This document shows, one piece after another, positions 47,776 to 55,654 of a DNA stretch of 64,000 bases. The stretch's first letter is position 1, and every line of letters begins with the position of its first letter. The DNA lies in NCBI RefSeq assembly GCF_038235435.1, contig NZ_CP151275.1, forward strand, positions 3,906,001 to 3,970,000. The letters run 5' to 3'. The stretch comes from Niveibacterium sp. SC-1 (lineage in GTDB: Bacteria > Pseudomonadota > Gammaproteobacteria > Burkholderiales > Rhodocyclaceae). Below the pieces are notes generated by a model that saw nothing but the letters and a program-made list of their open reading frames with translations, made no database searches and was not told where the DNA came from. The translations under genes were made by a program, and so were the position numbers.

Positions 47776-48636
47776 TCAGCCATTCACCGGCTCGCCGCCG
47801 TTCGGGTGCAGCACCTGGCCGCTGATGTACGACGAATCGGCGCTGGCGAGGAACACGTAGCAAGGGGAGACCTCGTCGGGCTGCCCCGGCCGTTTCATCG
47901 GGACATTGCTGCCGAAACGCGCCACATGTTCTTCGTCGAAGGTCGCCGGAATCAGCGGTGTCCAGATCGGCCCCGGGGCGACGGCATTCACGCGGATCCC
48001 ACGCTCGACGAGGGCCAGCGAGAGCGAACGCGTAAAGGCGACGATCGCGCCCTTGGTCGCCGCGTAGTCCACGAGTTGCGGATGGCCACGATAGGCGGTG
48101 ACCGAAGTGGTGTTGATGATGCAGGCGCCAGCGTCGAGATGGGGCAACGCATGGCGCACCAGGTCGAACATGGCGAAGAGGTTGGTACGGAAGGTGCGCT
48201 CCACCTGCTCGCGCTTGACCCGGGTGAAGTCTTCCTGCGGATGTTGCTCGGCCGCGTTGTTCACCAGGATGTCGATCCGGCCGAACTCGCGTAGCGCACT
48301 GCTGATCACCTCCCCGCAAAAAGCCTCCGTGCCGATATCGCCCTTGAGCGTCAGGCAGCGCACCCCCTCCGCGACCACGCGATCGTGCGTGTGGCGGGCG
48401 TCCTCGGTCTCTTCCAGATAGACGATCACGACATCGGCACCCTCCTTGGCGAAGCTGATCGCGACCGAGCGACCGATCCCGCTATCGCCACCGGTGACGA
48501 TTGCAAGCTTGCCCCGCAGCTTGCCGCTGCCGCGATAGTCCGCGGCGTCCGCACGCGGTTGCGGGTGCATCTCGCCCTGCCGGCCAGGCTGGGTGCCTTG
48601 GTGTTGGGGCGGGAAGGTGCGCTCAGGCTCGTGCAT
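47776..48636 (-). CDS. Short-chain dehydrogenase/reductase (YghA/general stress protein 39 type)
   Basis: A 286-residue cytosolic SDR. Its Rossmann motif is VTGGDSGIGRS, followed by NNAAE, catalytic Ser in INTTSVTAYRG and the Y-X3-K pair in YAATKGAIV. The N-terminal 40 residues rich in Pro/Gln/Gly (QHQGTQPGRQGEM) are typical of the YghA/YdaD stress-associated subgroup, which oxidises or reduces unknown aldehydes or alcohols with NADP(H). Confidence 0.9.
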   Translation of the reverse strand: MHEPERTFPPQHQGTQPGRQGEMHPQPRADAADYRGSGKLRGKLAIVTGGDSGIGRSVAISFAKEGADVVIVYLEETEDARHTHDRVVAEGVRCLTLKGDIGTEAFCGEVISSALREFGRIDILVNNAAEQHPQEDFTRVKREQVERTFRTNLFAMFDLVRHALPHLDAGACIINTTSVTAYRGHPQLVDYAATKGAIVAFTRSLSLALVERGIRVNAVAPGPIWTPLIPATFDEEHVARFGSNVPMKRPGQPDEVSPCYVFLASADSSYISGQVLHPNGGEPVNG

Positions 48637-48746
48637 GGCGGACTCCGGTCGGATGCTCGATGGTGCGAATATGCCAAGCCCAATCGCGCGCTGTATGCCG
48701 CCGCGCTCCGATGAGAAGGAAGGAGTCTTCCTACGCCCGTCTCATG

Positions 48747-48775
48747 GGCCTCATCCAGGCCTCACTCAGGCCTCA
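48747..48775. repeat. Three GGCCTCA repeats, 11-bp period, at the putA stop
   Basis: GGCCTCA starts at 48747, 48758 and 48769. The last copy contains the putA stop codon. It may reflect slippage that moved the stop, or a protein-binding phased repeat. Confidence 0.5.
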
Positions 48776-51700
48776 TTCCGATTGCATACCCATCAGCGTG
48801 GTGTTGCCCCCGGCGGCGCTGGTGTTGATGCTGATCACCCGCTCCTGCATGAGCCGCAGCAAGGGCAGCTCCTGCGTGCCCGCCGGCAAGCCGATCACCG
48901 GCACGATGGCGCCCGGCCATTCGGCCACCTGGCGACACACCTGCGCGATGCGCTCCGGCGGCCCCAGGCAGATCACCGCATCGGGCGGTGGAAGTGCGGC
49001 TGTCGCGGCATCGGTCCAGACCACGCGAGCCAGGACTGTCGTGGGCAAGGCGGCTTCCAGCGCGGCCGTTTCGGCACCGCGCTGCAGCCGCGCATGACCG
49101 CCGGCGGCGAGCACGGCCGCCAGCGCGGTCAGCACGTCGGACTCGGTGCCCGCGAGGCAGAGCACCTCGCGCCGCGGCAGGAGCCGATAGATGTCGCGTT
49201 CTCCGGTGGGACCCGGCAGGCGCCAGGCGAGGCGACGCGGTCGCTGCCCGGCAAGGCGCGCGCAGGTCTGTGCGAGTTCCTCCTGCATGCTGCGTCGCGC
49301 CCAGACCTGCAAGGCGGCGAGTGCCGGGTCGGTTTCCTCCGCGGCGACATCCTCTTCCGGCGCGAGATCGGCCACGGCTGCGAACAGGGCCAGCGGCGCC
49401 GGCACGCGCAGGGCGTCGAGATAGAGCGGGCCGCCGGCCTTGGGTCCGGTGCCGGAGAGCCCTTCGCCGCCGAAGGGCTGCACGCCGACCACCGCGCCGA
49501 TCATGCTGCGATTCACATACAGGTTGCCCACCTTCGCGCGCGCCGCGAGCGTCTCGACGCTCTCGTCGATGCGCGTGTGCAGGCCGAGGGTGAGGCCGTA
49601 GCCGCGCGCGTTGATGGCATCGACCAGCGCGGAGAGTCCCGTCCGCGGGAATCGCAACACGTGGAGCACGGGGCCGAAGACCTCCTCCTCGACTTCGTCG
49701 ATGGCGGCGATCTCGATCAGGGTCGGCGCGAGGAAGTGGCCACGCGCGGCCTCCCCCGCGTCCATTCGCGTCGCCTGGAAGATGCGGTGGCCACGCGCCG
49801 CCATCGCCTGCAGATGCGCATCGATGCGGGCGCGGGCTTCGGCGTCGATCAGGGGGCCGACGTCGGTCGCGAGCCGCGCCGGATCGCCCACGGTGAGCTC
49901 GGCCATCGCGCCGCGCAGCATCTGGAGCACCGCGTCGGCAATCTCCTCCTGCAGGCACAGGATGCGCAAGGCCGAGCAGCGCTGCCCGGCGCTGTCGAAG
50001 GCCGAAGTGAGCACGTCAGCGACGACCTGTTCTGGCAGGGCCGAGGAGTCCACGATCATGGTGTTGATGCCGCCCGTTTCGGCGATCAGGGCGACGGGGC
50101 CCTGCTCTGCGGCGCGCTGTGCCAGCACCTGCTGCAAGCGCCTGGCGACCGCGACGGAGCCGGTGAAGACCACGCCACGCACCCGCGGGTCGGCCACGAG
50201 CTGGGCACCCACGGTCTCGCCCGCGCCCGGCAGGAGCTGCAGTACGTCGGCCGGCACGCCAGCGAGCAGCAGGATGCGCGTGGCTTCAGCCGCGGTGAGC
50301 GGCGTCTGCTCGGCCGGCTTGGCCAGCACGGTATTGCCCGCCGCGAGCGCGCCGGCCACTTGCCCGACGAAGATCGCGAGCGGGAAATTCCAAGGGCTGA
50401 TGCAGGCGACCACGCCCAGGGGACGATGGATCTCCAGGCCGCCGCGCTCGCTCGGATCGCTGTGCAGGCGCTGGGCGTAGTAGCGCAGGAAGTCGACCGC
50501 CTCGCGCAGCTCGCCCACCGCGTTGGAGAGAGTCTTGCCGGCCTCGCGGACGAGCAGACTGATCAAGCCGACGCGGGCCGTCTCCAGGCCTTCAGCCGCA
50601 CGCAGGAGGATCGCCGCGCGGGCCTCCGCGCCGCGCGCCAGCCAGCCCGGCAGCGCCGCCTCGGCGGAGGCAATGGCACGGCTCACATCGTCCTCCAGCG
50701 CGTCCTGCACCTGGCCGACGATGTCGCGCGCGTCGGCGGGATCGGTGAGCGGGCGCCAGTCGGTGGCCGAGACCGCAGAGGCGAGCAAGGGCGCGGCGCG
50801 CCAATCGCTGTGCGCCTGGACCGTGAGCGCGGAAGCGAGCTCGGCGAGCACCTGCTCGTCCGCGAGATCGAGGCCCGAAGCATTGCGCCGCGGCTTGCCG
50901 AACAGATCCGGGGGCAAGGGCACGGAGGGATGCGGGGCGCCGACGCGCCCTTCGGCCTCGGCCCAGGCTTCGACCTGGGCGACCGGATCGGTCACCAGCT
51001 CATCGATGCTTACGGCCGGATCGGCCACCCGGTGCACGAAGGAGGTGTTGGCGCCGTTCTCCAGGAGGCGGCGCACGAGGTAGGCCAGCAGGGTTTCGTG
51101 CCGACCGACCGGCGCGTAGATCCGGCAGGGGCGCGCCAGGCCACCCGACTCCGCAGTACCCACCACCTGCTCGTAGAGTGGCTCGCCCATGCCGTGCAGG
51201 CACTGGAATTCGTAGCGCTCGGTGCTGAAATCCGGTCCGGCCATCTGCAGGACCGCCGCCAGGGTATGGGCGTTGTGGGTGGCGAACTGCGGGAACACGG
51301 CGTCCGGCGCGGCGAGCAGGCTGCGGGCGCAAGCAAGGTAGGCAAGGTCGGTGTAGGCCTTGCGGGTGTAGACCGGATAGCCGGCGAGGCCGAGCACCTG
51401 CGCCGCCTTGATCTCGGTGTCCCAGTAGGCGCCTTTGACCAGGCGCAGCATCAGGCGGTGGCCGCTCTGGCGCGCCAGCGCGACGAGATGCGCGAGCACC
51501 GCGGGACAGCGCTTCTGGTAGGCCTGCACCACGAAGCCGATGCCATTCCAGCCGGCCAGCCCTGCATCCATGCAGAGCGCCTCGAGCAGGTCGAGCGAGA
51601 GGTCCAGCCGTTCGGACTCCTCCGCGTCGATGTTGAGCCCGATGTCGTAGCCGGCGGCGAGTGCGGCTAGCGCGCGCAGACGCGGATAAAGCTCGCCCAT

Positions 51701-52525
51701 CACGCGGACACGCTGGGCGCGCACGTAGCGCGGATGCAGGGCCGAGAGCTTGATCGAGATGCCGGGTCCGGCAATCACGCCGCGGCCGCCGGCCGCCGCG
51801 CCGATGGCGTGGATCGCCGATTCGTAGGCAAGGAAATAGCGCTGCGCATCCTCATCGGTGCGCGCGGCCTCGCCCAGCATGTCGTAGGAATGGCGGAAGC
51901 CGCGGGCCTCCCGCTGCTGGGCGCGCGCGAGCGCGGACTGGATGGTTTCACCGGCGACGAACTGCTCGCCCAGGAGGCGTAGCGCACGGTCCATCGCGAG
52001 TCGGATCACCGGTTCGCCACCGCGGGCGACGACACGCCCAAGGGCTGCGCGCAGGCCGTGTTCGCTGTGGGTGCCGGCAAGCCTGCCGGTGACGAGCAAG
52101 CCCCAGGTCGCGGCATTGACGAAGAGCGAGGCGCTATGGCCCAGATGCCGCTCCCAGTCGCCGCCCGCGAGCTTGTCGCGAATCAGCGCATCGCGGGTCG
52201 CGCTGTCGGGAATCCGCAGCAGTGCTTCGGCGAGGCACATGAGGGCCACGCCTTCCTGCGAGGACAGCGAGAACTCCTGCAGCAGGGCCTGCACCAAGCC
52301 CTCGCGCCCTGAACCACCGACGCGTTCGCGCACGCCCGTGGCGAGCCGCCGCGCCAGCATCCGCGCGGCCAAGGCCTGCTCGGGGCTGAGCCGCGCCGCC
52401 TCCAGCAGGGTAGGGATCAGCTCGGATTCGGGGCGCCGACAGTCGGCGGTGATCGCCGCACGTGGAGGCGTTTGCGGACCGGTCTCGGCCAGCAGCTCGG
52501 AGAAGGCGTTGAAAGGCGGGATCAC
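48773..52525 (-). CDS. putA: Bifunctional proline dehydrogenase / L-glutamate gamma-semialdehyde dehydrogenase
   Basis: A 1250-residue trifunctional-length PutA without the ribbon-helix-helix repressor domain, which converts proline to glutamate. The PRODH barrel includes GPGISIKLSALHPRY, LNIDAEESERLDLSLDLLEAL, LRLVKGAYWDTEIK and YEFQCLHGMGEPLY (FAD-binding). The ALDH domain has the ETGG catalytic Glu, the catalytic Cys in SAGQRCSAL and PLGVVACISPWNFPLAIF. A C-terminal ALDH-like domain (about 1030-1250) stabilises the dimer as in long PutA proteins. A GTG at 52525 with GAGG 7 nt upstream is taken as start; an ATG at 52564 lacks a ribosome site. Regulation must come from elsewhere. Confidence 0.92.
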   Translation of the reverse strand: MIPPFNAFSELLAETGPQTPPRAAITADCRRPESELIPTLLEAARLSPEQALAARMLARRLATGVRERVGGSGREGLVQALLQEFSLSSQEGVALMCLAEALLRIPDSATRDALIRDKLAGGDWERHLGHSASLFVNAATWGLLVTGRLAGTHSEHGLRAALGRVVARGGEPVIRLAMDRALRLLGEQFVAGETIQSALARAQQREARGFRHSYDMLGEAARTDEDAQRYFLAYESAIHAIGAAAGGRGVIAGPGISIKLSALHPRYVRAQRVRVMGELYPRLRALAALAAGYDIGLNIDAEESERLDLSLDLLEALCMDAGLAGWNGIGFVVQAYQKRCPAVLAHLVALARQSGHRLMLRLVKGAYWDTEIKAAQVLGLAGYPVYTRKAYTDLAYLACARSLLAAPDAVFPQFATHNAHTLAAVLQMAGPDFSTERYEFQCLHGMGEPLYEQVVGTAESGGLARPCRIYAPVGRHETLLAYLVRRLLENGANTSFVHRVADPAVSIDELVTDPVAQVEAWAEAEGRVGAPHPSVPLPPDLFGKPRRNASGLDLADEQVLAELASALTVQAHSDWRAAPLLASAVSATDWRPLTDPADARDIVGQVQDALEDDVSRAIASAEAALPGWLARGAEARAAILLRAAEGLETARVGLISLLVREAGKTLSNAVGELREAVDFLRYYAQRLHSDPSERGGLEIHRPLGVVACISPWNFPLAIFVGQVAGALAAGNTVLAKPAEQTPLTAAEATRILLLAGVPADVLQLLPGAGETVGAQLVADPRVRGVVFTGSVAVARRLQQVLAQRAAEQGPVALIAETGGINTMIVDSSALPEQVVADVLTSAFDSAGQRCSALRILCLQEEIADAVLQMLRGAMAELTVGDPARLATDVGPLIDAEARARIDAHLQAMAARGHRIFQATRMDAGEAARGHFLAPTLIEIAAIDEVEEEVFGPVLHVLRFPRTGLSALVDAINARGYGLTLGLHTRIDESVETLAARAKVGNLYVNRSMIGAVVGVQPFGGEGLSGTGPKAGGPLYLDALRVPAPLALFAAVADLAPEEDVAAEETDPALAALQVWARRSMQEELAQTCARLAGQRPRRLAWRLPGPTGERDIYRLLPRREVLCLAGTESDVLTALAAVLAAGGHARLQRGAETAALEAALPTTVLARVVWTDAATAALPPPDAVICLGPPERIAQVCRQVAEWPGAIVPVIGLPAGTQELPLLRLMQERVISINTSAAGGNTTLMGMQSE

Positions 52526-52736
52526 CGGCCCGCCTCGCTCACGGTGGGCACGGCGGCAGGGCATCGTGCACGGGTCATGGGGAGGCGCTCGGTCGGGGGA
52601 TCGAGCGTTTAGACCGGCAAGGGGTGGCGTGTTCCGCGTGGGCCTCGCGGATCCACACCCATGCGCGCAAAACATCACGCTGCCGGCCGGCCCCGGAGGA
52701 ACGACTGCCGGAGGGAGACCCCGCCCTCGCTACGCC

Positions 52737-53123
52737 TCAGCGCGAAAGGTGCGTACCTATCCACCACAGGTTGCCCTCGGCGTCGCGCACGCCGGCGCCG
52801 CGATCGCCGTAGGGCTGGTCGCGCGGTTCCGCGATCGAAGCCGCGCCGGCCGCCAGGGCCCGCTGGTAGGCCGCATCCACGTCCGGCACATAGACGTGGG
52901 TGGAACAGCAGGTCGCGGCGCTGCCCGCCGGGCGCTCGCCCATCATGACGATCGAATCGTCGATGCGGACTTCGGCGTGCTTGATGCTGCCGTCGGGTTG
53001 CTCGCTGCGATAGCGCTCGACGGCGCCGAAGCTCGCGGCGAGAAAGGCCAGCATGTCCCGCACGCTGACGACCAGCAGGTAAGGCGACACCGCATTGTGT
53101 TCAGGCGGCTTCCAGGCAGTCAT
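52737..53123 (-). CDS. VOC family protein (PhnB-like glyoxalase fold)
   Basis: A 128-residue cytosolic VOC protein. Repeated beta-alpha units read SPYLLVVSVRDMLAFLAASFGA and THVYVPDVDAAYQRALAAGA, and the C-terminus is NLWWIGTHLSR. Charged positions (KHAEVRIDDSIVMMGE) resemble the PhnB/YdeI group. It lies 24 bp downstream of slyD on the same strand. Substrate is unknown. Confidence 0.85.
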   Translation of the reverse strand: MTAWKPPEHNAVSPYLLVVSVRDMLAFLAASFGAVERYRSEQPDGSIKHAEVRIDDSIVMMGERPAGSAATCCSTHVYVPDVDAAYQRALAAGAASIAEPRDQPYGDRGAGVRDAEGNLWWIGTHLSR

Positions 53124-53147
53124 GCAGGCCTCCTCGCGGCAGGTGGA

Positions 53148-53624
53148 TCAGTGGTGGTGGCCGTGCTCGCCGTGCACATGGCGGTGGGCGACTTCCTCGG
53201 CCGAGGCGGCGCGCACCGCGAGTACCTTGAGCGTGAAGCGCAGCGTCTTGCCCGCCAACGGATGGTTGCCGCTGAGCAGCACCACCGGCCCCTTGATCTT
53301 GACCACGCTATAAACGCGCGGCGTCCCGTCGGGGCCGAGGCGCTCGATCTGGCCGCCCACCTTCACGCCCGGCGGGAACTCGGCCTTGGGCATGGTGGTT
53401 TCCAGCGCCGGGTCGTACTGGCCGAAGGCGTCTTCCGGGCTCAGGGTCAGGGCGGTCTGGTAGCCGGCCTCCTGGCCCTCCAGCGCTTCTTCGAGCTTGG
53501 GCAGGGTGTTGCCGTAGCCGCCGTGCAGGTAGGCCACGGGCTCGCGCGTCTCTTCGATCAGCGCGCCATTGGCGTCAGCCACCTTGAAGCTGATGGTGAC
53601 GGCGGTGTCCTTGGTGATTTTCAT
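53148..53624 (-). CDS. FKBP-type peptidyl-prolyl isomerase SlyD-like
   Basis: A 158-residue cytosolic PPIase-chaperone. The FKBP fold is split by an insert-in-flap domain (LEEALEGQEAGYQTALTLSPEDAFGQYDP). The His-rich tail HRHVHGEHGHHH binds nickel or other metals and is typical of SlyD. It assists protein folding and hydrogenase metal delivery in relatives. The start MKITKDTAV at 53624 matches the family; a longer frame to 53675 does not. Confidence 0.9.
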   Translation of the reverse strand: MKITKDTAVTISFKVADANGALIEETREPVAYLHGGYGNTLPKLEEALEGQEAGYQTALTLSPEDAFGQYDPALETTMPKAEFPPGVKVGGQIERLGPDGTPRVYSVVKIKGPVVLLSGNHPLAGKTLRFTLKVLAVRAASAEEVAHRHVHGEHGHHH

Positions 53625-53790
53625 GTTCGGTTTCCGGTTCGGGTTGCTTTCCTGGAGCCCGCAATTGTCGCGCAAACCGGGCCGGCGGCGGACGCGCTCG
53701 GTGCGATGCGGCTACCATGGCGCGCTCACGCCGCCGGGAAGGCGGCCGCAGCGGCCCCGCGCCGCCGCTTCGATCGTACCGAGGACGCCC

Positions 53791-54159
53791 ATGCTCATCA
53801 CCCATCGCACCATCCGGCTGCGCAAGTACGAACAGCAGATCTCGATCGGCTTCTATGAATTCGAGAAGCTGCGCCCGCAGCGGGTGCTGATCGATGTCGA
53901 TCTCGCGCTGGCGCCGCTGGACAGCTTCCAGGCCGACGACGTGGCCACCACGGTGAACTACGACCTCCTGCACAAGGAGATCCCGAAGATCACCCACGGC
54001 CGCCACTTCAACCTGCAGGAAACGCTGTGCCACGAGATCCTGGCGATGTGCGTGCAGATTCCCGGCGTGCTGGAGGCGCGGGTGTGGGTGCGCAAGCCGG
54101 ACATCTACGCGGATTGCGAGAGCGTGGGCTACGAGGCGCGCGCGGCCGCCCAGGCCTGA
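53791..54159 (+). CDS. folB: Dihydroneopterin aldolase FolB
   Basis: A 122-residue enzyme of folate synthesis that cleaves dihydroneopterin to 6-hydroxymethyl-dihydropterin and glycolaldehyde. Family blocks are IGFYEFEKLRPQRVLIDVDL, TTVNYDLLHKEIP and FNLQETLCHEIL, with the C-terminal VWVRKPDIYADCESVGYE. GAGG precedes the ATG. It is divergent from slyD. Confidence 0.92.
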   Translation: MLITHRTIRLRKYEQQISIGFYEFEKLRPQRVLIDVDLALAPLDSFQADDVATTVNYDLLHKEIPKITHGRHFNLQETLCHEILAMCVQIPGVLEARVWVRKPDIYADCESVGYEARAAAQA

Positions 54160-54370
54160 ACGCATCCGGCGCGGGCCATTGGCGGGCGCGGGCTCTGCGG
54201 CCCGCGGTTGGTCGCCAGATCAGGGCCTGGCCTCGTCGCACCTCGGCCACACGCCGCCCCTTCCCCGCCGGCCGCGCTTTGCGGGCCGGCAACGGGCGCT
54301 TCACATTGCTTGATACCGGCCGGCCGTGGGCATCCTAGAATCAGGTATCGATTCTTGTGAGTGAGGCTCC

Positions 54371-55045
54371 ATGGCCCAAGGTCTGCGCATCCTTCTTTTC
54401 GGCGCCAGCGGCATGGTCGGCCAGTGCGCGCTGCGCGAATGCCTGCGCTCCGATGAGGTGTCGGCCGTCGCCTGCGTCGTCCGCAGCCCGCTGCCCGCGC
54501 ACCCCAAGCTCACGCAGATCATCCATCCGGATCTGCTCGCCCTCGATCCGATCGCGCCCGCCCTGCAGGGTTTCGACGCCTGCCTGTATTGCCTGGGCTC
54601 GTCCAGCGCAGGACAGGCGCCCGCGTTATACGAGTCGATCAACCACGACATGCCGCTCGCCGCGGCCCGCGCGCTGGCGCCCTCGGCCGCCGGCATGTGC
54701 TTTCTCTACCTCTCCGGCGCGGGCACCGACAGCAGCGAATCCGGTCCGCAGCTGTGGGCCCGGATCAAGGGACGCACCGAGAACGCCTTGCTGCGTGCGG
54801 GCTTCAAGGGCGCCTACATGTTGCGCCTCGGCGCGGTGGTGCCGCTGCACGGCGAACGCTCGCGCACCTTCGTCTACCAGGCCTTCTATGTGCTCAGCCG
54901 GCCGCTCCACGGATGGTTGCTCAGACGCTTCCCGGAACGGGTGATCGGCTCGGAAAACCTGGGGCGCGCGATGATCCGGCTGGCCCACGGCAAGCGCGCC
55001 TCGGGCCCGGTCGAGGCCGCCGAGCTGTCCGAACTGGGTCGCTGA
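54371..55045 (+). CDS. NAD(P)-binding Rossmann protein (YbjT/NmrA-like)
   Basis: A 224-residue SDR-like protein of the atypical NAD(P)H-binding group. The N-terminal nucleotide motif is GASGMVGQCALRE, with CLYCLGSSSAG and a late YLSGAGTDSSE. No complete Y-X3-K is evident. It could act on a sugar-nucleotide or quinone. GAGG lies 6 nt before the ATG. Confidence 0.78.
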   Translation: MAQGLRILLFGASGMVGQCALRECLRSDEVSAVACVVRSPLPAHPKLTQIIHPDLLALDPIAPALQGFDACLYCLGSSSAGQAPALYESINHDMPLAAARALAPSAAGMCFLYLSGAGTDSSESGPQLWARIKGRTENALLRAGFKGAYMLRLGAVVPLHGERSRTFVYQAFYVLSRPLHGWLLRRFPERVIGSENLGRAMIRLAHGKRASGPVEAAELSELGR

Positions 55046-55166
55046 GCAACGCCGCGGTCGTGTGCCGCGCCGTGCGACGCCATCTGTTGCGCATCTGCGC
55101 ACCGCCACCCCGCCGACAAGTGCAAGCGGGCAGAATGGGACCGTCCCCACAGACGGAGCCACCGGC

Positions 55167-55433
55167 GTGAATACCGAACAAGTTGCCGAGATGACAGCCG
55201 TGCGGCAAGGCGTGCAGCAGACCGTGATCTGCGCGCTGATCGCCTCCCACCCCGACCCGCGCGGCCTGCTCGAAGTGCTGCGCAATGCGCTGGCCCTGCA
55301 CGACACCGACACGCTCTACGCCGGCACGCCGGACCGCACGCGCGACCTGCAGCAGATGTATGCGCGCGACTTCCTGCGCCTCGCCGAAGAGGCCGCCGCC
55401 GCGGCTGACGGGCAGGACCCCAGCGTGTACTGA
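55167..55433 (+). CDS. Small hypothetical cytosolic protein
   Basis: An 88-residue helical protein (QQTVICALIASHPDP, LRNALALHDTDTLYAG). A GTG at 55167 with GGAG 8 nt upstream is the best start; an in-frame ATG lies at 55191. It follows the Rossmann gene by 121 bp. No family is known. Confidence 0.5.
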   Translation: MNTEQVAEMTAVRQGVQQTVICALIASHPDPRGLLEVLRNALALHDTDTLYAGTPDRTRDLQQMYARDFLRLAEEAAAAADGQDPSVY

Positions 55434-55571
55434 GTCCGCCGGAGCTGGCGCTCCCCAAAAGGTCGGCCACCGCGTGGGCGCGGCAAAACGCGCGCGCGAC
55501 GCCCCTTCACTTTCTCCAAGTGCCAGAAGCAGGACGCCCGGCGGACCTTGCGGACCGACCGGGCGAAAAAG

Positions 55572-55640
55572 AGGACGCTCGTCGCGGAGCGTCCTGAAAG
55601 TCACCTCCCGCGGAGTGGGAGATGGCGTTTGCACTGTGTC
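55572..55640 (-). terminator. Terminator and repeated 3' region of the shorter beta-helix gene
   Basis: AGGACGCTC-N6-GAGCGTCCT is a 9-bp stem followed by T on the minus strand. A second hairpin candidate (CTCCC-N7-GGGAG) is next. Nearly the same 60 bp recurs at 57786-57854 after the paralogous gene, with only a few changes, so the 3' region was duplicated with the gene. Confidence 0.85.
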
Positions 55641-55654
55641 GTGCGACGTGCCGT

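Noticed and set aside
48593..51670. 1025-codon plus-strand open frame
   Set aside because: It is the antisense shadow of putA. The putA strand has clear catalytic motifs; this frame has Arg/Gln/Gly-rich noise.
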